DNA from: Lates calcarifer
Lineage: Eukaryota > Chordata > Actinopteri > Centropomidae
DNA length: 64,000 bases
Reading direction: 5' to 3'
Assembly (NCBI RefSeq): GCF_001640805.2
Contig: NC_066855.1
Location: forward strand, 1,158,621-1,222,620
The notes under the pieces were generated by a model. The model did not search any database, was not told where the DNA came from, and saw only the letters and a program-made list of their open reading frames with translations. Each line of letters starts with the position of its first letter. The stretch's first letter is position 1. Shown here one piece after another: positions 47,701 through 60,874 of the stretch. Both the position numbers and the translations under genes were made by a program.

Positions 47701-50700
47701 TGACACGCTGAGACGCACGCCGCACCAGCTTTAATAAGATCCAACGGACGGCGCGGTCGGATAATACATTACATGTAACCGGCTGCAGCACAGCGAGCCA
47801 GCCGGCCTCTGCTGCTCTGTTTGGACATCTCCCTCCCCTGCAGCGTAATCTCTACCAGGTGTGGGTGTGTGTAGAGCTGTAATCACACACACACAGAGGC
47901 GACAACACAGTGGAAAGAAAGAGTGAGAAGGGAAAGTTGAAACCAGAAACAGGGGATGGGCAAGTTTGGATGAAAACAAGCCTCTGAGCTTTATAATCAG
48001 TGTGTTTTTGTGCACTTCAGGAACCAGTTCACTCTCAGTTTACTGCACTAATCTGTTTTCTTAAACATCACACAAACAAGAACCCTGTAATCAGGATTAG
48101 AGAGGCCTATAAATGCAGATAAACAGTTTACTAACAGTGTGTGTGGTGACCTGCTGATCAGCCTTTATTTAATTATTACACTCCTCAAGTGATGTGATGT
48201 CTCAGTGTCACCTCTTTCTATTCCGGGGAGTTTTCAGCAGGTGATTAATTTCCTTCAGCTTCTTGGTCAAGGTGTGATGTTCTCGTGTTTGTTGCTAAGT
48301 GTGTGTTTGTTCAGTGTGTTTCTCGTGTGCTTGTTGTGTTTATCTCAGACCGATAAGAAAGATCCCCAAGGCAACGGCTGCATCACAGGATTTGAGGTTT
48401 TGCTGCAGAAACAGCTGAAGGGGAAACAGATGCAGAAAGAGATGGCCGAGTTCATACGAGAAAGGTATCGGCTTTATCATTTTTTTCACGTTTCATCCTC
48501 AGGTCACCATGAAAACCATGCAGCTCTCCTTAAACAAACCATTTCCCCTTTTTTTATGCTCATTCATGTACATCACAGAGTTGCACAACACTGAGAGGGC
48601 ACATGGAAACGGTCAGAGTTGCATAAATGCTGTGTGGTAATGAGACTTTCTACTTCCCTCTCAGGATAAAGATAGAAGAGGAGTACGCCAAGAATCTCTC
48701 CAAACTCTCCCAGATCCCTCTCGCAGGCCAGGAAGAGGGGTGAGTGACCTTCCTCTGAGAAGGATTTTCAGGAGGGAGGACAAACCCCTTCTCATCATAG
48801 TGGAGCTTGATACTCATGTCTGCATGGACAAGAATCAATATTTAAAAAATGTTTAAAAAAGACACGTCAACACTTTAACAGCAGTCTGCCAGACTTTCCA
48901 CTCTGCAGCTGCTGCAATGCAGAGGCTGTAAATGATGTGTTTTTGGGCTCCTTCCTCCACAGTATATGTTGTATTAATAATAATAATAATAAAGTGAGAC
49001 TTGCATATTTCCTCCCACAGAGGTCAAAGGTCAGGGTCAGCTACAGAGGAGCTGGTAGAATTGCAGTTTCAGATGATTTATAATGTCAGAGAACATGAAA
49101 ATAAAGAGACAGATGAGAGTGTACAAATTAGTGCGGAAAAGATCAGTTGATTCATCAACAGAGAATGATTTAACTCAAGTAAAAATGTCAAACGTTCACT
49201 GGTTCCAGCTTCTCAAATGTGAGAACTTCCTGTTTTTCTCTTCTTGTTAGAAAAACAGAGAATATCTTTTGGACTCTGGTTTTTTGACCTGGTGACGATG
49301 GCTAGCGTAGTCGTTTAGCATCACAGCTTGTTCGGAGTATTTTCAGTTTGTTGTAGATAAATGCTAATATCAGAGTAGGTCAGCCAGTCCAGGCGAGACG
49401 TCCTGGTGTGAGTCTGGGTCTGGAGGCCTGTCAGTGATGCTGTGAAACAGAATGGCTTTCCTGTAAATCACTGGCTGCTTTGATCTTTGTCCTGCAGCAT
49501 ACTTCAGCTATTAGAGAGCAGAGGGGAGGAGGGAGGGAGGAGAGAGAGTTTGGAGGCGAAGGAGGAGTAGCAGGAGTGAAGATGAGGGCAGTGAGATTTG
49601 AGGAGACAGGCATTTAGTTGTGTGTGTTGGGGGTTGGAGTGGATGAGGGGGAGATCCGGGGAAGCCCTGCAGGGAGAAAGAGTTTCCAGCCACTCCTCTT
49701 TTCTTCAGCCTGACAGCAGAGGGGATATCATCGCTGAGGGCAGCTCTTTGTCTGATTCACCGAGGGGACGCAGGAACATGGAAAGTAAAGTAACAGGAAG
49801 CTGAGAGGGGCAAGGCCAGCTACAGACACCCACAAAGAGAAGAAGCTGTGATTTGTACGGACGCCGCCCACGGCTTCGTTATTAAACTCATCTTTATTAA
49901 GAGATTCCTCAAGGACACAGTGGGAGTGCAGAGCAAAGAGTGTGAAGATCTGTGTCTGAAAAACACGTCGAAAAACATAATCCAGGTTTAAGATTTCAAC
50001 GTCTCTTTAATATTTTAAACTTGCTGGTCAATCTATATCCATTCATGGGAAAATACGACAGCACTGGGTTATTTAATCTAATGCTGCTCTGCTTTCTAAA
50101 GCTTTTGTTTCTGGCGTTTCGCCCTGATATAATAATGACAGGAAACACAGTTTACACGGTGAGGTTTAAAGTTAAACAAAGAAATGACTTTCATATTAAA
50201 AGTTTTTACATGGATGGAAAGTGGAATGGAAAGAGGTTTAGCTCGGCTTACCCTCCCCTGCACTGTTTACATGCATATAAGATAACCCCTCTTCGTATTA
50301 GCATGGTAATAGAGGGCCAGAGTGGGATGGAATTGTCCTATATAGAATCCAGATTATGCCAGCCGGCTTAGTCTGCCCACACCCAGAAAAGTGCAACACA
50401 ATACTTTCATTATTCTCTCCCTCAGGCCGCTCTGTTGTCAGACAGGACAATCGCTGTTTTGTTGGTCAGTTCCTACCATCCGAGCGGCCGCAGCCCAGAA
50501 CCAGCCATCTATTTATTCCTGAATTTACCATTTGTTTGGTAGAGATGTGGCTGCGAGGCATGTGACCGCCCTTTATTGCCACCAATCATGCACTCTATCA
50601 GCTCTGTTGAAGGGAGGGAGGACATGGCAGAAGATTCATTTTCCCTTAGATACAGTATTTTGCTGGCAGCGATTTCCTGTCACTAAGGACTGGAAGACTG

Positions 50701-53262
50701 CAGACACATGACAGATGTAATTTATTGAGTGTGAATAACAGTTGGAGCGGTGCAACCTTTACAGTCTCATGTGGTTTAAAGGTATGGAACATACTGTACC
50801 TGTATGAGCTTTCAGTCTGGCCTGGCGTGAATCAACGGTTTGAAAGACATCATGAAATAAGCTCTTTACCTTCTGAAATGGCACAGTCAGGGAAAGTGTT
50901 AATGAATGGAACATCAGTTAAGGAGAGAGTTTGATTACACAGGAGGGTGGGGTTATTTATGATGCCTTCCAGTTGTGCTCAGAAGTTGGAATTTGAGTTC
51001 CTAGTCAGAAGTTTCAACTGGAACGCCCACTCACCACAAGTCGGATTTCCAACTCTGAACATCGGAGCAACCCGCCAACCCTGACGCAACACTTAATGTT
51101 TCGAGCAGCTTTTTAAGAACGTTCTGAAGTGTTAACATTAAAATCAATGTGAACAACTGAGGTGTTCTTCAGTGGCAGATTTGGTTTGAACTTGTCTACA
51201 CTCTGAAAGAGCCACTACAAGTAAGCTCTGCGAGCATCCGTTTTTCCGACTTCTCAACTGGAACGCCGTCAACTCAGAGGTGACGTCTGAGCTCTGATGT
51301 AAATGGAAGGTTGAAGTCTTGTTTTTGATGACCTGCAGTGCTTTGGTTCCTCACTGTGCTGCAGTGATATACAGGTGTTTATCTAACCACAGTCATCTGA
51401 GGGAAACACTGATTTTCAGCTTTACAGCCAGTTACATTTTTTGCACCTACTAATGCAGGATGAGGTCAACGTCAAAGTGTTTAATTCATTAAAACCCCCT
51501 ATGTGCAGAAGGACCGTTTTCAAACCTTGGTGTCTGGTGGTTGTATGGAAAAAAGATTCTATGAAACAGTGATGACTGCCCAGTGACACACAGCATGCAT
51601 CAGTTTCCACTAAGACTGTGTCACTTTTCTACTCCCAAAAACAACAAACACATAAGTTCCAGTTCAGCTTTATTGTCATTTCCACACACATACATGACAC
51701 ACACACAGGAGACTTTGTCATGCTGGGATTTCATCAGAAACAGTCTGTAAATGTGCCTGATTGAAGTCACTGGCGATGAGGAAACACTGTAGACTGCTTC
51801 AATAAGAGAACAGTATTCACAACACTTCACAGTCGTCGGCTCCATCAGATGAGACCATCAGTCTCTTGTTGGCACACAGTCCACCTCCATGAATCTTAGA
51901 GGACAGCGATGACTGATCAGGTCTTTCTTTTTCTTTGGATCGTTCATATTGATCGTTCATTAAAGGTATCCTGTGGAGTTTTTATCCATTAGTGGCGCTG
52001 TGGAGCAGTGGTTTCTCATGCATGCACACGTGGTTGATGTGATTCATGTTCCCTGCCAATGGTCCGCTGACCTGCAGGTGGCAGTAACGTGTCTGAAGCT
52101 CTAAACACAACAAAGGCAGAGAAAACTTCTTGCATGTAAACAAGGTTTTTTTAAATTGGCTTTGCAAATGTTGCACAAAGGAAATTGTACAAGGAAGGAA
52201 ATGCATTCAGTACATTCAGTTTATTACACCTCAAGGACACACACAATGTGTTTGGGTGAGTAAAGCTGAATGTAAACAGAAATGTAACTTGTTTACAAGT
52301 AGTTAATGAAGTTTCTGTAGGTTGTGTTCTTTGTTCAGTACCAGCAGCTGTTTCAGCTCAGGCTTACAGCACAGCTCTGCTCATTCCAACCAGACCACTG
52401 AGCCTCATGTGTAACATAAACCATGTCAGTTCAAACCACATCAGCTTCCATTCTGGTCATACACAAGTCTCATATCTCACTGTTCCCATTGTGCTGTGGA
52501 GGTATGTAAAACATCCAACCTGTGAATGAGCAAAAAACGAGGATACTCATGCAGACGTTATTTCAACAGTGTAGTGAATGTATGAGGTTTCAAAGCAGGA
52601 AACTGATTAAACATTTAAGTATAGCAACAGTACTGACGTTACCTTCCACAGCCTGTGTGGTGGGACAGATAATTCAGTCTAATTGGATTATAAACCTTGT
52701 CTGTATCCAGGTGATCATCACCTGTCTCAGTGTGATTTTTTTTTTTTGCGGCGGTAGAGTTGCAGGTGCCAGACTTTGCTCTGGCAGTGTTAGGAATGTT
52801 TTGGATGTCAGTCTGAGGAAATTCCACACATGTCTTCATTCAGAGCCGATGCTTTGAAGTGACCCGCTTACCCAGAGAGACGGTCAGCTCTGGAGCCGCA
52901 GCCTCGTGGCTCGTGATTGATTTACAGTCCAGACGTATGAAGAGGCTTTCAGCCTTATTCCGTCCTCTGTCAGAGATAATTACGACTCGTGATTCACTGC
53001 CTTCAAATCAAAACAAATGTCTGGCCTGTAATCATTGCATAATGTCCATCAGCTAATGAAATTTTAACGCTTCTCCTCAGAACAATATGAGCCTTCTCAG
53101 TGTTACTGCCCCCAGCTGTGCTGAGAGAATAAGCTGAGCCATATCTCATGTCCCATACATCCTAATCATCTGTTGAACTGGCTGTGGACCTCAGCTCAGT
53201 TCTCTAGATTTACTGGGTACTTGTGTATCTGTGAACTTTTGCTCTGACTCTGCTGCTGAACC

Positions 53263-53294
<32 letters not shown>

Positions 53295-56030
53295 TGTGGT
53301 GTGGTGTGTGGTGTGTGTGTGTGTGTGTAGACCCTGCTGCTCCACAGCCCCGTCTCACCCCCCCTCTCCCCCGACACTTTCTGCCCTCCCTCCACGTCTT
53401 AATGTAAAAGTGTGTGTGGTCCTCTCTTGTGTAAGATATTAAACACACACACTCTCTGCCCTCAGGACTCTGGGGGAGGCTTGGGCCCAGCTGAAGAAGA
53501 GTCTGGCAGACGAGGCTGAGGTTCACCTAAAGTTCTCCTCAAAGGTAAAAGAGCACATTTTGCTTCACCTCAGGAAGCTGTAGCCTGTTTGGTGCCTGCA
53601 CCTGAAGATATGTCCTTGTGTATCTGTAAAGAATGAATGAGAACTGCATTGTTTAAGTCACTGGACTCTGATCATGTGTTTGCTCAGGATGAACAGCCAA
53701 TGTGCTGACAGTGCAGATATTAGCTGTAGATAATCAACCATCATCTGTGTCGTGTTTGTATAACAGCTCAACCACTGGTCCTCCAGTTGTGTCTGTTTTT
53801 ACCTCATAAGGAGTCAGAAAGCTCAAGTTGAAAGATTTTCAGTTGGCACATCTTCACCTCAATTTGCGCAACTAGGAGCATAACTCTAATATTTTTGAAC
53901 CCGGGCCTTATTTTCCAGTGTCTCTGGGTGTAAATTATTGGTAGGGACAAAAAGCTGATGCAGGACTGAGCAGGGACGACCGCCAACAGCTGCTGCAATA
54001 TAACACAAAGTCCGTCCACTGACGTTCCTGTTTTTGCCACTGACAGGCTCAGGATGTTATTCAACGTTATGGAAAGGATTCCTGCAGAGATAGAAGTTTT
54101 TATTAAAGAGAAAGATCCTTTTAGTTTAACCTGAAACATCACTGTGTATCTCTACCTGGTGTGATATCACCAGGTCCTGCCTGGATCTGTGAGACCAAGT
54201 ATCCCGATCCTTTACATGAGTAAAAGTACCACACAACGACACAACGAGAGCATAAACGTGTGACGTTTCACTGAGGTGTGAGTTGGCGTACAGAGCTGAT
54301 AAGTGTTACATGGAGTGAGGAACCTCTTGCTGAACAGTATGTGGTTCCATATTGACGGTGGGCTCTGCAGCCTACAGCACATGTGACTCATGAGGAAGCC
54401 ACCCGGCCTTCAGATGTAGTTACACTGTGTCTCTGTGGGCTGAAGCACATGCATATAACACTGAGGCTTTGAATCAGCACTTATCAGCCACCACCTTTTT
54501 TTCTTGCTCTAGTCGTGACTTCCTCACAATGGCTGTGGGTTTAATCCCATGCATATGAAATCCATATAAAAGCACAAAAAAGTCATCATGCTTGCCAGAC
54601 TTGAGTTAAGTTTTGAGTTTTTCTTACCCCCATCACCAGCTTCTAGGGGAGCATTGCTCTTAATTTGAAAGCTGTGAAGAGTAAGCTTTGGATGAGTTTG
54701 TCTTGGGAAGGAAGACGAAAGAGGTAGAGGCCAGGATTACAGCTGGACTGATGGAGGAAATGGAGTCGGTGATGTTATCCTCCAGAGATGCACAGATGTG
54801 CGGCGCTGTTCCAGCCTCTTGCAGGAGAGGGAAGGATTTGAGTGGAAATGAACTTTGAATGATGGCCTCTAATGTGGAGCTGTAGGCCTCATACATCACT
54901 GACAGCTGGAGCTCAGCTCCTCTTCACTCTGCAAGATCATATAACCAATGACAAGCTCGCTGCTCACAAGCTAGTCACGTCAAAAGTAACACCATCTCTG
55001 TCACATTCCTGGATCAGCGAGGTTTCATACTACATGTCATTAAACATGACTTCACTCCAGAAACTCTGTAAAGGAAGCTGAGCAGCGTCAACGTCTGATG
55101 CTCTGGTTGTTGTTTGGCTTCATAAAATCAAATGTTTCTTATGTAAAGCAGCAGAGGATGAGAGGATGATGACATAATGTAGAAAGCAACCAGAGAGCAT
55201 GGAGCTAATTATGGTTTTTAGAGAATCAGATATGTAGAAGGAGGAGGAGAGAGAGAGAGATTTCCCTCTTTGATTGATAACTTTATCACCACTGAAATTT
55301 AAAAAGCATAATTCTCTTCATGACTTGCTGCTGGGGAAAGAAGTAACTCAGCTTCATCACCACTTTATATGCATGAAGAGTTACTGTATCTGCGTCCTGG
55401 CTCATATTGTCATTCAGCACTTAAAGCTGCCACCAGATTTATTCTTCTCAGTTATCAGGAGTCTGAAAGTAATCAAAAGTTGCACATGCTTTTGGACAGT
55501 GAACACAACACGTCACTGACTGACACCGAATTGAAATTCTGCTTCACACGACGCAGAATAATAAATTCTCTCTCTCTCTCCCACCACACGCTGATGCTGA
55601 GGAAACACAACAGAGATGAGTGAAAATTACTTTTCTGACTTTTCTTCCTCTATATTTGTCCTGTTGAAAACTTGCCGTCCTCACATGACACCATGCAACT
55701 GAATGTGATAAGCTGAGGAGCCAAATACAGCTCTGGCCTAGTTTATTTCAGCATCAGTGTGAGCCTGTCAGAGGAGCAGCCTCACACTGAGTCTGTTGTT
55801 GCTTCACTGTGCAGAGCTTTGGTCTGCGTTCTCCAACAGGGTCCAACTGAAAACCCCTTCGTTGTCAGTGTTAAAGTGATGCTGTGTTTTTCTGAGCAGC
55901 TCCATAGTGAAGTGGAGAAGCCTCTGCTGACCTTCAGGGAGAACTTCAAGAAGGACATGAAGAGGTTCGACCATCACATCGCAGACCTGCGGAAGCAACT
56001 GGTCGGTCGCTATGCAGCAGTGGAGAAGGT

Positions 56031-56061
<31 letters not shown>

Positions 56062-59031
56062 AGAACAAGCTAAGCAGCTCTTAATGTAACACAGCTCTGT
56101 CGCTGCGTTTGGCAGCAGCAGAACTTCAGGAATCATCTCGCTGGTGATTAAAATTCCACATCTCTTCCATAAGCAGACGGCTGTTTCCTGTGCCTGGAAT
56201 GCCTCCTGCTATTTGTATATGTACAATGAAACGCAATTGGCTGAAGCCTGAAGGCAACTGCAAATCTGTCTCACATCATCTGTCATCTGAGCTCTGAGAA
56301 GGACAGCTTCTCTCTGATAAACTCATCTGATGGACAACTGAGTATTAAAGCTGCTCAGAAATAAGAAAGGACCTGAACACACATGATGCAGAGAGAGTGC
56401 TGCATTATCACTGTGCTGAATGGAAGCAGACTGTGACATTATAATATCTGCAGAATTTACCACTTTAATCATGTTTGTTTCCTTGTTAAAGAGAAATGTA
56501 ACAGCAGGTTGTTAAAGTAAAGAAGTATAGAAGTTTTCTGTACGTGCAGCTGTGAGATCTGATTTTCTCTGGTTGCCTTATCGCCATCAGGCCCGCAAAG
56601 CTCTGGCTGACAGACAGAAAGAGCTGGAGCTGAAGACTCAGCAGCTGGAGATCAAACTCAGCAACAAGATCGAAGAGGACATCAAGAAGGCCCGCAGGAA
56701 ATCCACACAAGCAGGTCAGAGCCAGAGGTCAAAGGTCACACCGCAGGTGACCGTGGGGGTCACAGGCTTGCTCAGGTGTTTGTTATTTTAAATGGGAGGA
56801 CGTGCCGGTCGGTGTATTTATGTCGTAAGCTCTTTCATGTACGCGGGTGTAAAAAAACAGGGTGTGCCCAGTAAAAGCTGATCAGTTTCTTTTAGTGAGC
56901 TCTGAAAGAAGGGAAGAGATCAGCCGACATTAAACCCAGAATGTAATCTAGTTCTTGTCAGGTCGGCAGCCCTGTGAACAAAGAGGAAACTCTGATATAA
57001 TTCAAGAAGAGACGTCTGAAGCTCCACAGGCTGCAGAGACGTCACAGTCACTGTGTGCTGAGCAGAGACGGTTTCAGATTATTCTTTAATATCAGTCATA
57101 CTTTGACTCTCAGAGAGCAGGACGAGTGCTTCTCATCTCAAACAGCGTCACATCAGCTTACTGATCTCAGGTCTGTTTAGGTTTTTACTTTGAGATGAAA
57201 ATAAACCAAATCAGACAAGAATGCGTCTGAGGGAGGGAAGTGACCTGAGCTGATTTAATAAAAATAATAAATCTACAAGATATGAAATTAAATGATGGTT
57301 TTTTGGAGTTTGATTCATTATTTTAGTTTCTATGTCGTACATTTCTTCTTAGGACATTAACATTATTATTATTATGTCCTTCATAATTCATAATTTCATT
57401 CTCAGCGAGAATGAAAACCTGGTCAGTGTTTGTTGTGTTTATTGGAGATGTTGACCCAACACTGGCACAATTCAAAAAGTGAGGGAGTCACTGAGATCAT
57501 TTGACCTCTGGGGACCATGAATATCTGTCCTAACCCTCATGACAGTGTGCAAGAAAAACACACACACATTCTGGAGCTCAGAGTTTCTCCATATAGCAGA
57601 AATGTGCGTCTGGATTTCATCATTCACCCGAAATGAAGTCCGTCCCCTCCAGATGTGGGCTTCTCACTTATCAGAGATCATCTGAGCGCGATCAGCAGTG
57701 GTTTGTGTTGTTCAGTGTTCCTGCAGCCCTTCAGTGGAACGCTCACTGGGGATCGGCCGTGAACTCAGATGATGTGTTTGTCTTTATACATGAGTCATGA
57801 GCTTTATCAGCACTTTGAGCCAGACTGGGAGGTTTTTAATGCAGAGGAGGGAGAGGAGGGAAGGAGAGGGCTCCGAAACATTCTTCACACGACTGGTCTG
57901 TTCACACCAGACTGACAGAGAGGCGTGGGCGAGGACTAACTCCACAGCCCCCTGGGAGCACTACACACACACATACTGTACATGCACATTAATAATGCCA
58001 CTGCAAAAAATATCCGTCCCACAAAGTCACTTCATCTATCACAGAGATCACACAGTGTGAAATATCTACTCATTTGTTTGTTTTTTAATTAGTGGGGAGA
58101 ATGAATTGACTAAGATCGTGTGACTGACTCCAGTGTAATGTTCGGGTCAGCTCGTTTGATCAGACTCAGGCTGCTCTGCTGAAATACTCGTGAACTTGTG
58201 ACTTGTGTGTGTTTTGCTTAAGCTGAAATTCTATATTTCCTTATTGTCCACAAATGCTCTCTGTCCTCTGTTGAATCAGTATCACAGTTGACATATTTTC
58301 TGTATTTGATGATAACATTTAACACATGATTAACAGCTCTGTGCAGCCCACACAGCCCCCGACCCTCAGTGGGCAGCTCACAGCATTGTTTGGTGAGAGC
58401 TCTGTTTACCACGCACACAATGAAACACCAAGCTGACGTTTTTGATTTACACACTCTGGAAGCCATTTTGGAAAAGCTCCATTTTGAAGGGAGACAGACG
58501 CTGTTTGAGTGTGGACACAGGCGCTGGTGTGAAGAGTGTGAAACACAGTTTTACAAACTTCTCCAGCTGAATGTGGATGAGTGTCGCGTCAGTCAAACCA
58601 CACCTTGCTCTGCTGAGTATTTGGGACGGTGTGTGTGTGGGTTTGAAAACAATGTTTATTGTAATGGAGAAACATGGCACGCAGTGTGGCTCACTGATGT
58701 GTTTTTAATAGTTTCTGGACAACATGGAGGTCGATGGCACAGAGGAATAAGACGTGTCAGACTTCACTCAGTAGGAGGTGTTTTCATGGGATTTGTTCTC
58801 CAGACTTATCCTTTAAAGTGACGTATTCTGTTTAATTGACACGACAAGACCTCAAGTGAACTGCCTGTCTGATGTGTCAGTGAAAGCAAATGAAACCTCC
58901 TCACAAACAAAACGACCAACGTGAACACTGTCAGACTGACAGACGGTGAAGTGTAACTGAAATGACAGTGAATCAGGCTGCATGTCGCTGCAGGGTCAGC
59001 TCTGAAACACAGTGAAGATACAGCATGTTAG

Positions 59032-59080
<49 letters not shown>

Positions 59081-60843
59081 CATTAGCAGCAGCCACGTTG
59101 GTTTGTAAAAGTTTTAATATGTTAGCGACGTGAGGAAAGTGAGCGGCTGAGAGTAAACAGATGTAGACAAGTGTGATGTCATGACTCAACCAGGCACAAC
59201 CACACACTGTCACACACAAGTACGAGTCCTTATCCAAACTGGCTCTCTTCACACACACACTCAGAGTCATCCCTCCTCCGTGCTGCTTATGCAACCAGGG
59301 AGAAAAACAGCAGCAGTTGTTGACGGTGCTGGTGGCGTCTGGCTGCCAGTGATGATGACTGCAGAGCGAGGGAAGCAGAGACGAGTCTGATGCCAAAACA
59401 ACTAAAGCGCGGCATCTGTCTGCTCATAACAAAGACTCATTATCGCTTCGTGCTCTCACACACAGATCCAGCTCCTTATTCCAGGGATTTCCTAATGTTT
59501 TGATATCAGTCACCTGAGGCCCTGATCACCTCTTTATGGAGCTCATTACTTTTGCTTTTGATTTAGTTGGTGGCCTGATGTGATGCTCTGCAGCATAAAC
59601 ATTTTCCTCCCAGTTTCTATTTATAGAGACGTTCTGATCTGACCTGAAGACCCTGTTTACTGTAAACTGTACTGCAGCAGCAAATACTACAACGTTCCTG
59701 ATGTGCTCGAACACACCATCCTCATAAACATCCAATTAACTACATCTGCTCCTTTTCACCTCTGATCCTGATCTGACACTCACTTGACTTTAGTTTCAGT
59801 TCTCGTGGAGAAAACAGTTTCCAAACATGCTGAATGTGTCCTTCTGAATTTTGTGGAGATGGATGTGAAACAATGCACGAGACAGAGTTTGAGCTCCGTG
59901 TAGAAAATACTGAGCACACTGTAAAAACAGTGGGATGAAATGATTGGCTGTAATGTGATAGGTGTCGTTTGTACTGACACTCGGCTCTGCAGAGCGTCAT
60001 GGCGTCTTTTAGCTCAGTGTTTTGGTTTTGCAGCAGCTGAGTGGTTTTGGCTCGGTCTCATTGCTCTCCTCAGTGTCATCTCCAGATGCAACAGGTATAA
60101 AAAAAACTATACACCACCTGCTGGGCACTTTAGCAACTACCTGACAAACACAGTGGAGCATTTAGCAGCTGAACACACAAATGTTGCAGGAGAGTGAGTA
60201 TTGGACTTTCATCTGCCGTATAATCTTTTTAATGTGACAACATATTTAGAAATGTTGTGTTGTTTCTGCTGCCCCCTGTTGGTTGGTTGGTTATTGCAGG
60301 TTTAAGATTGAACAAAAGTTGAAGTTTCGATATTTTACAGTGCAAACTGCAGCTCTGCAGCCTGACACACTCCTGCCAGCTGATTTGTGTTTGGTTTTGC
60401 TGTAACCAAACAGCAGTGAATGACGCTTTCATGCAGCATCATTTTCAGTGGACACAGTAGCCGTAGTAGCTTGATGTTTCTGTGATGATATGCATGATTT
60501 ATGGGCTGTTTCTCTAACAACCTGTACAGCTGCAGTCATTATGTCTGTCACTATTTTTCACTGATTCTGTTTGAGGCACAGACAAATGTAACATGTGGAG
60601 GAGGAGGAGATATACAACGTTTATAAAACTCTGTCATTTTGTTGAATTGACTTTCTGTTGGTCTCCAGGCTCCACTTTGAGAATCACTGTCCTACACTGG
60701 CTGAGCTAACAGGCTGTCACCCAGCTTAAAGGAGAATATAATATGAATCTAAAACAGCAGACATTCACTTCAGAGGACTGAGAGTCATCTGCTAAAGAAC
60801 AGGATGATCAGCATCATTTCCTCTCTGATCTAATCTCACATGA

Positions 60844-60874
<31 letters not shown>

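Larger units (their letters stand above)
48740..53465 (+). other. gas7 intron 8 (4.7 kb)
   Basis: It contains a mobile-element-like block at about 50960-51310, a block at about 51965-52210 that resembles common fish repeats, and a long GT/GGT imperfect run at 53264-53328 ending 137 bp before exon 9. No exon was seen. Confidence 0.55.
53545..56590 (+). other. gas7 introns 9 and 10
   Basis: Exon 10 (55900-56028) lies in this stretch and a CA run starts at its donor (56031-56057). About 53810-54140 has the look of a teleost interspersed repeat. No other gene was seen. Confidence 0.5.

Noticed and set aside
49952..50371. Open frame of about 139 codons in gas7 intron 8
   Set aside because: It does not begin with ATG, has no domain and no splice context; treated as chance intronic frame.
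53804..54142. 112-codon minus-strand open frame
   Set aside because: The underlying DNA looks like a fish interspersed repeat and the translation shows no domain.
59028..59396. Minus-strand frame ending in Thr-His repeats
   Set aside because: The Thr-His tail is only the translated GT microsatellite; no domain elsewhere in the frame.
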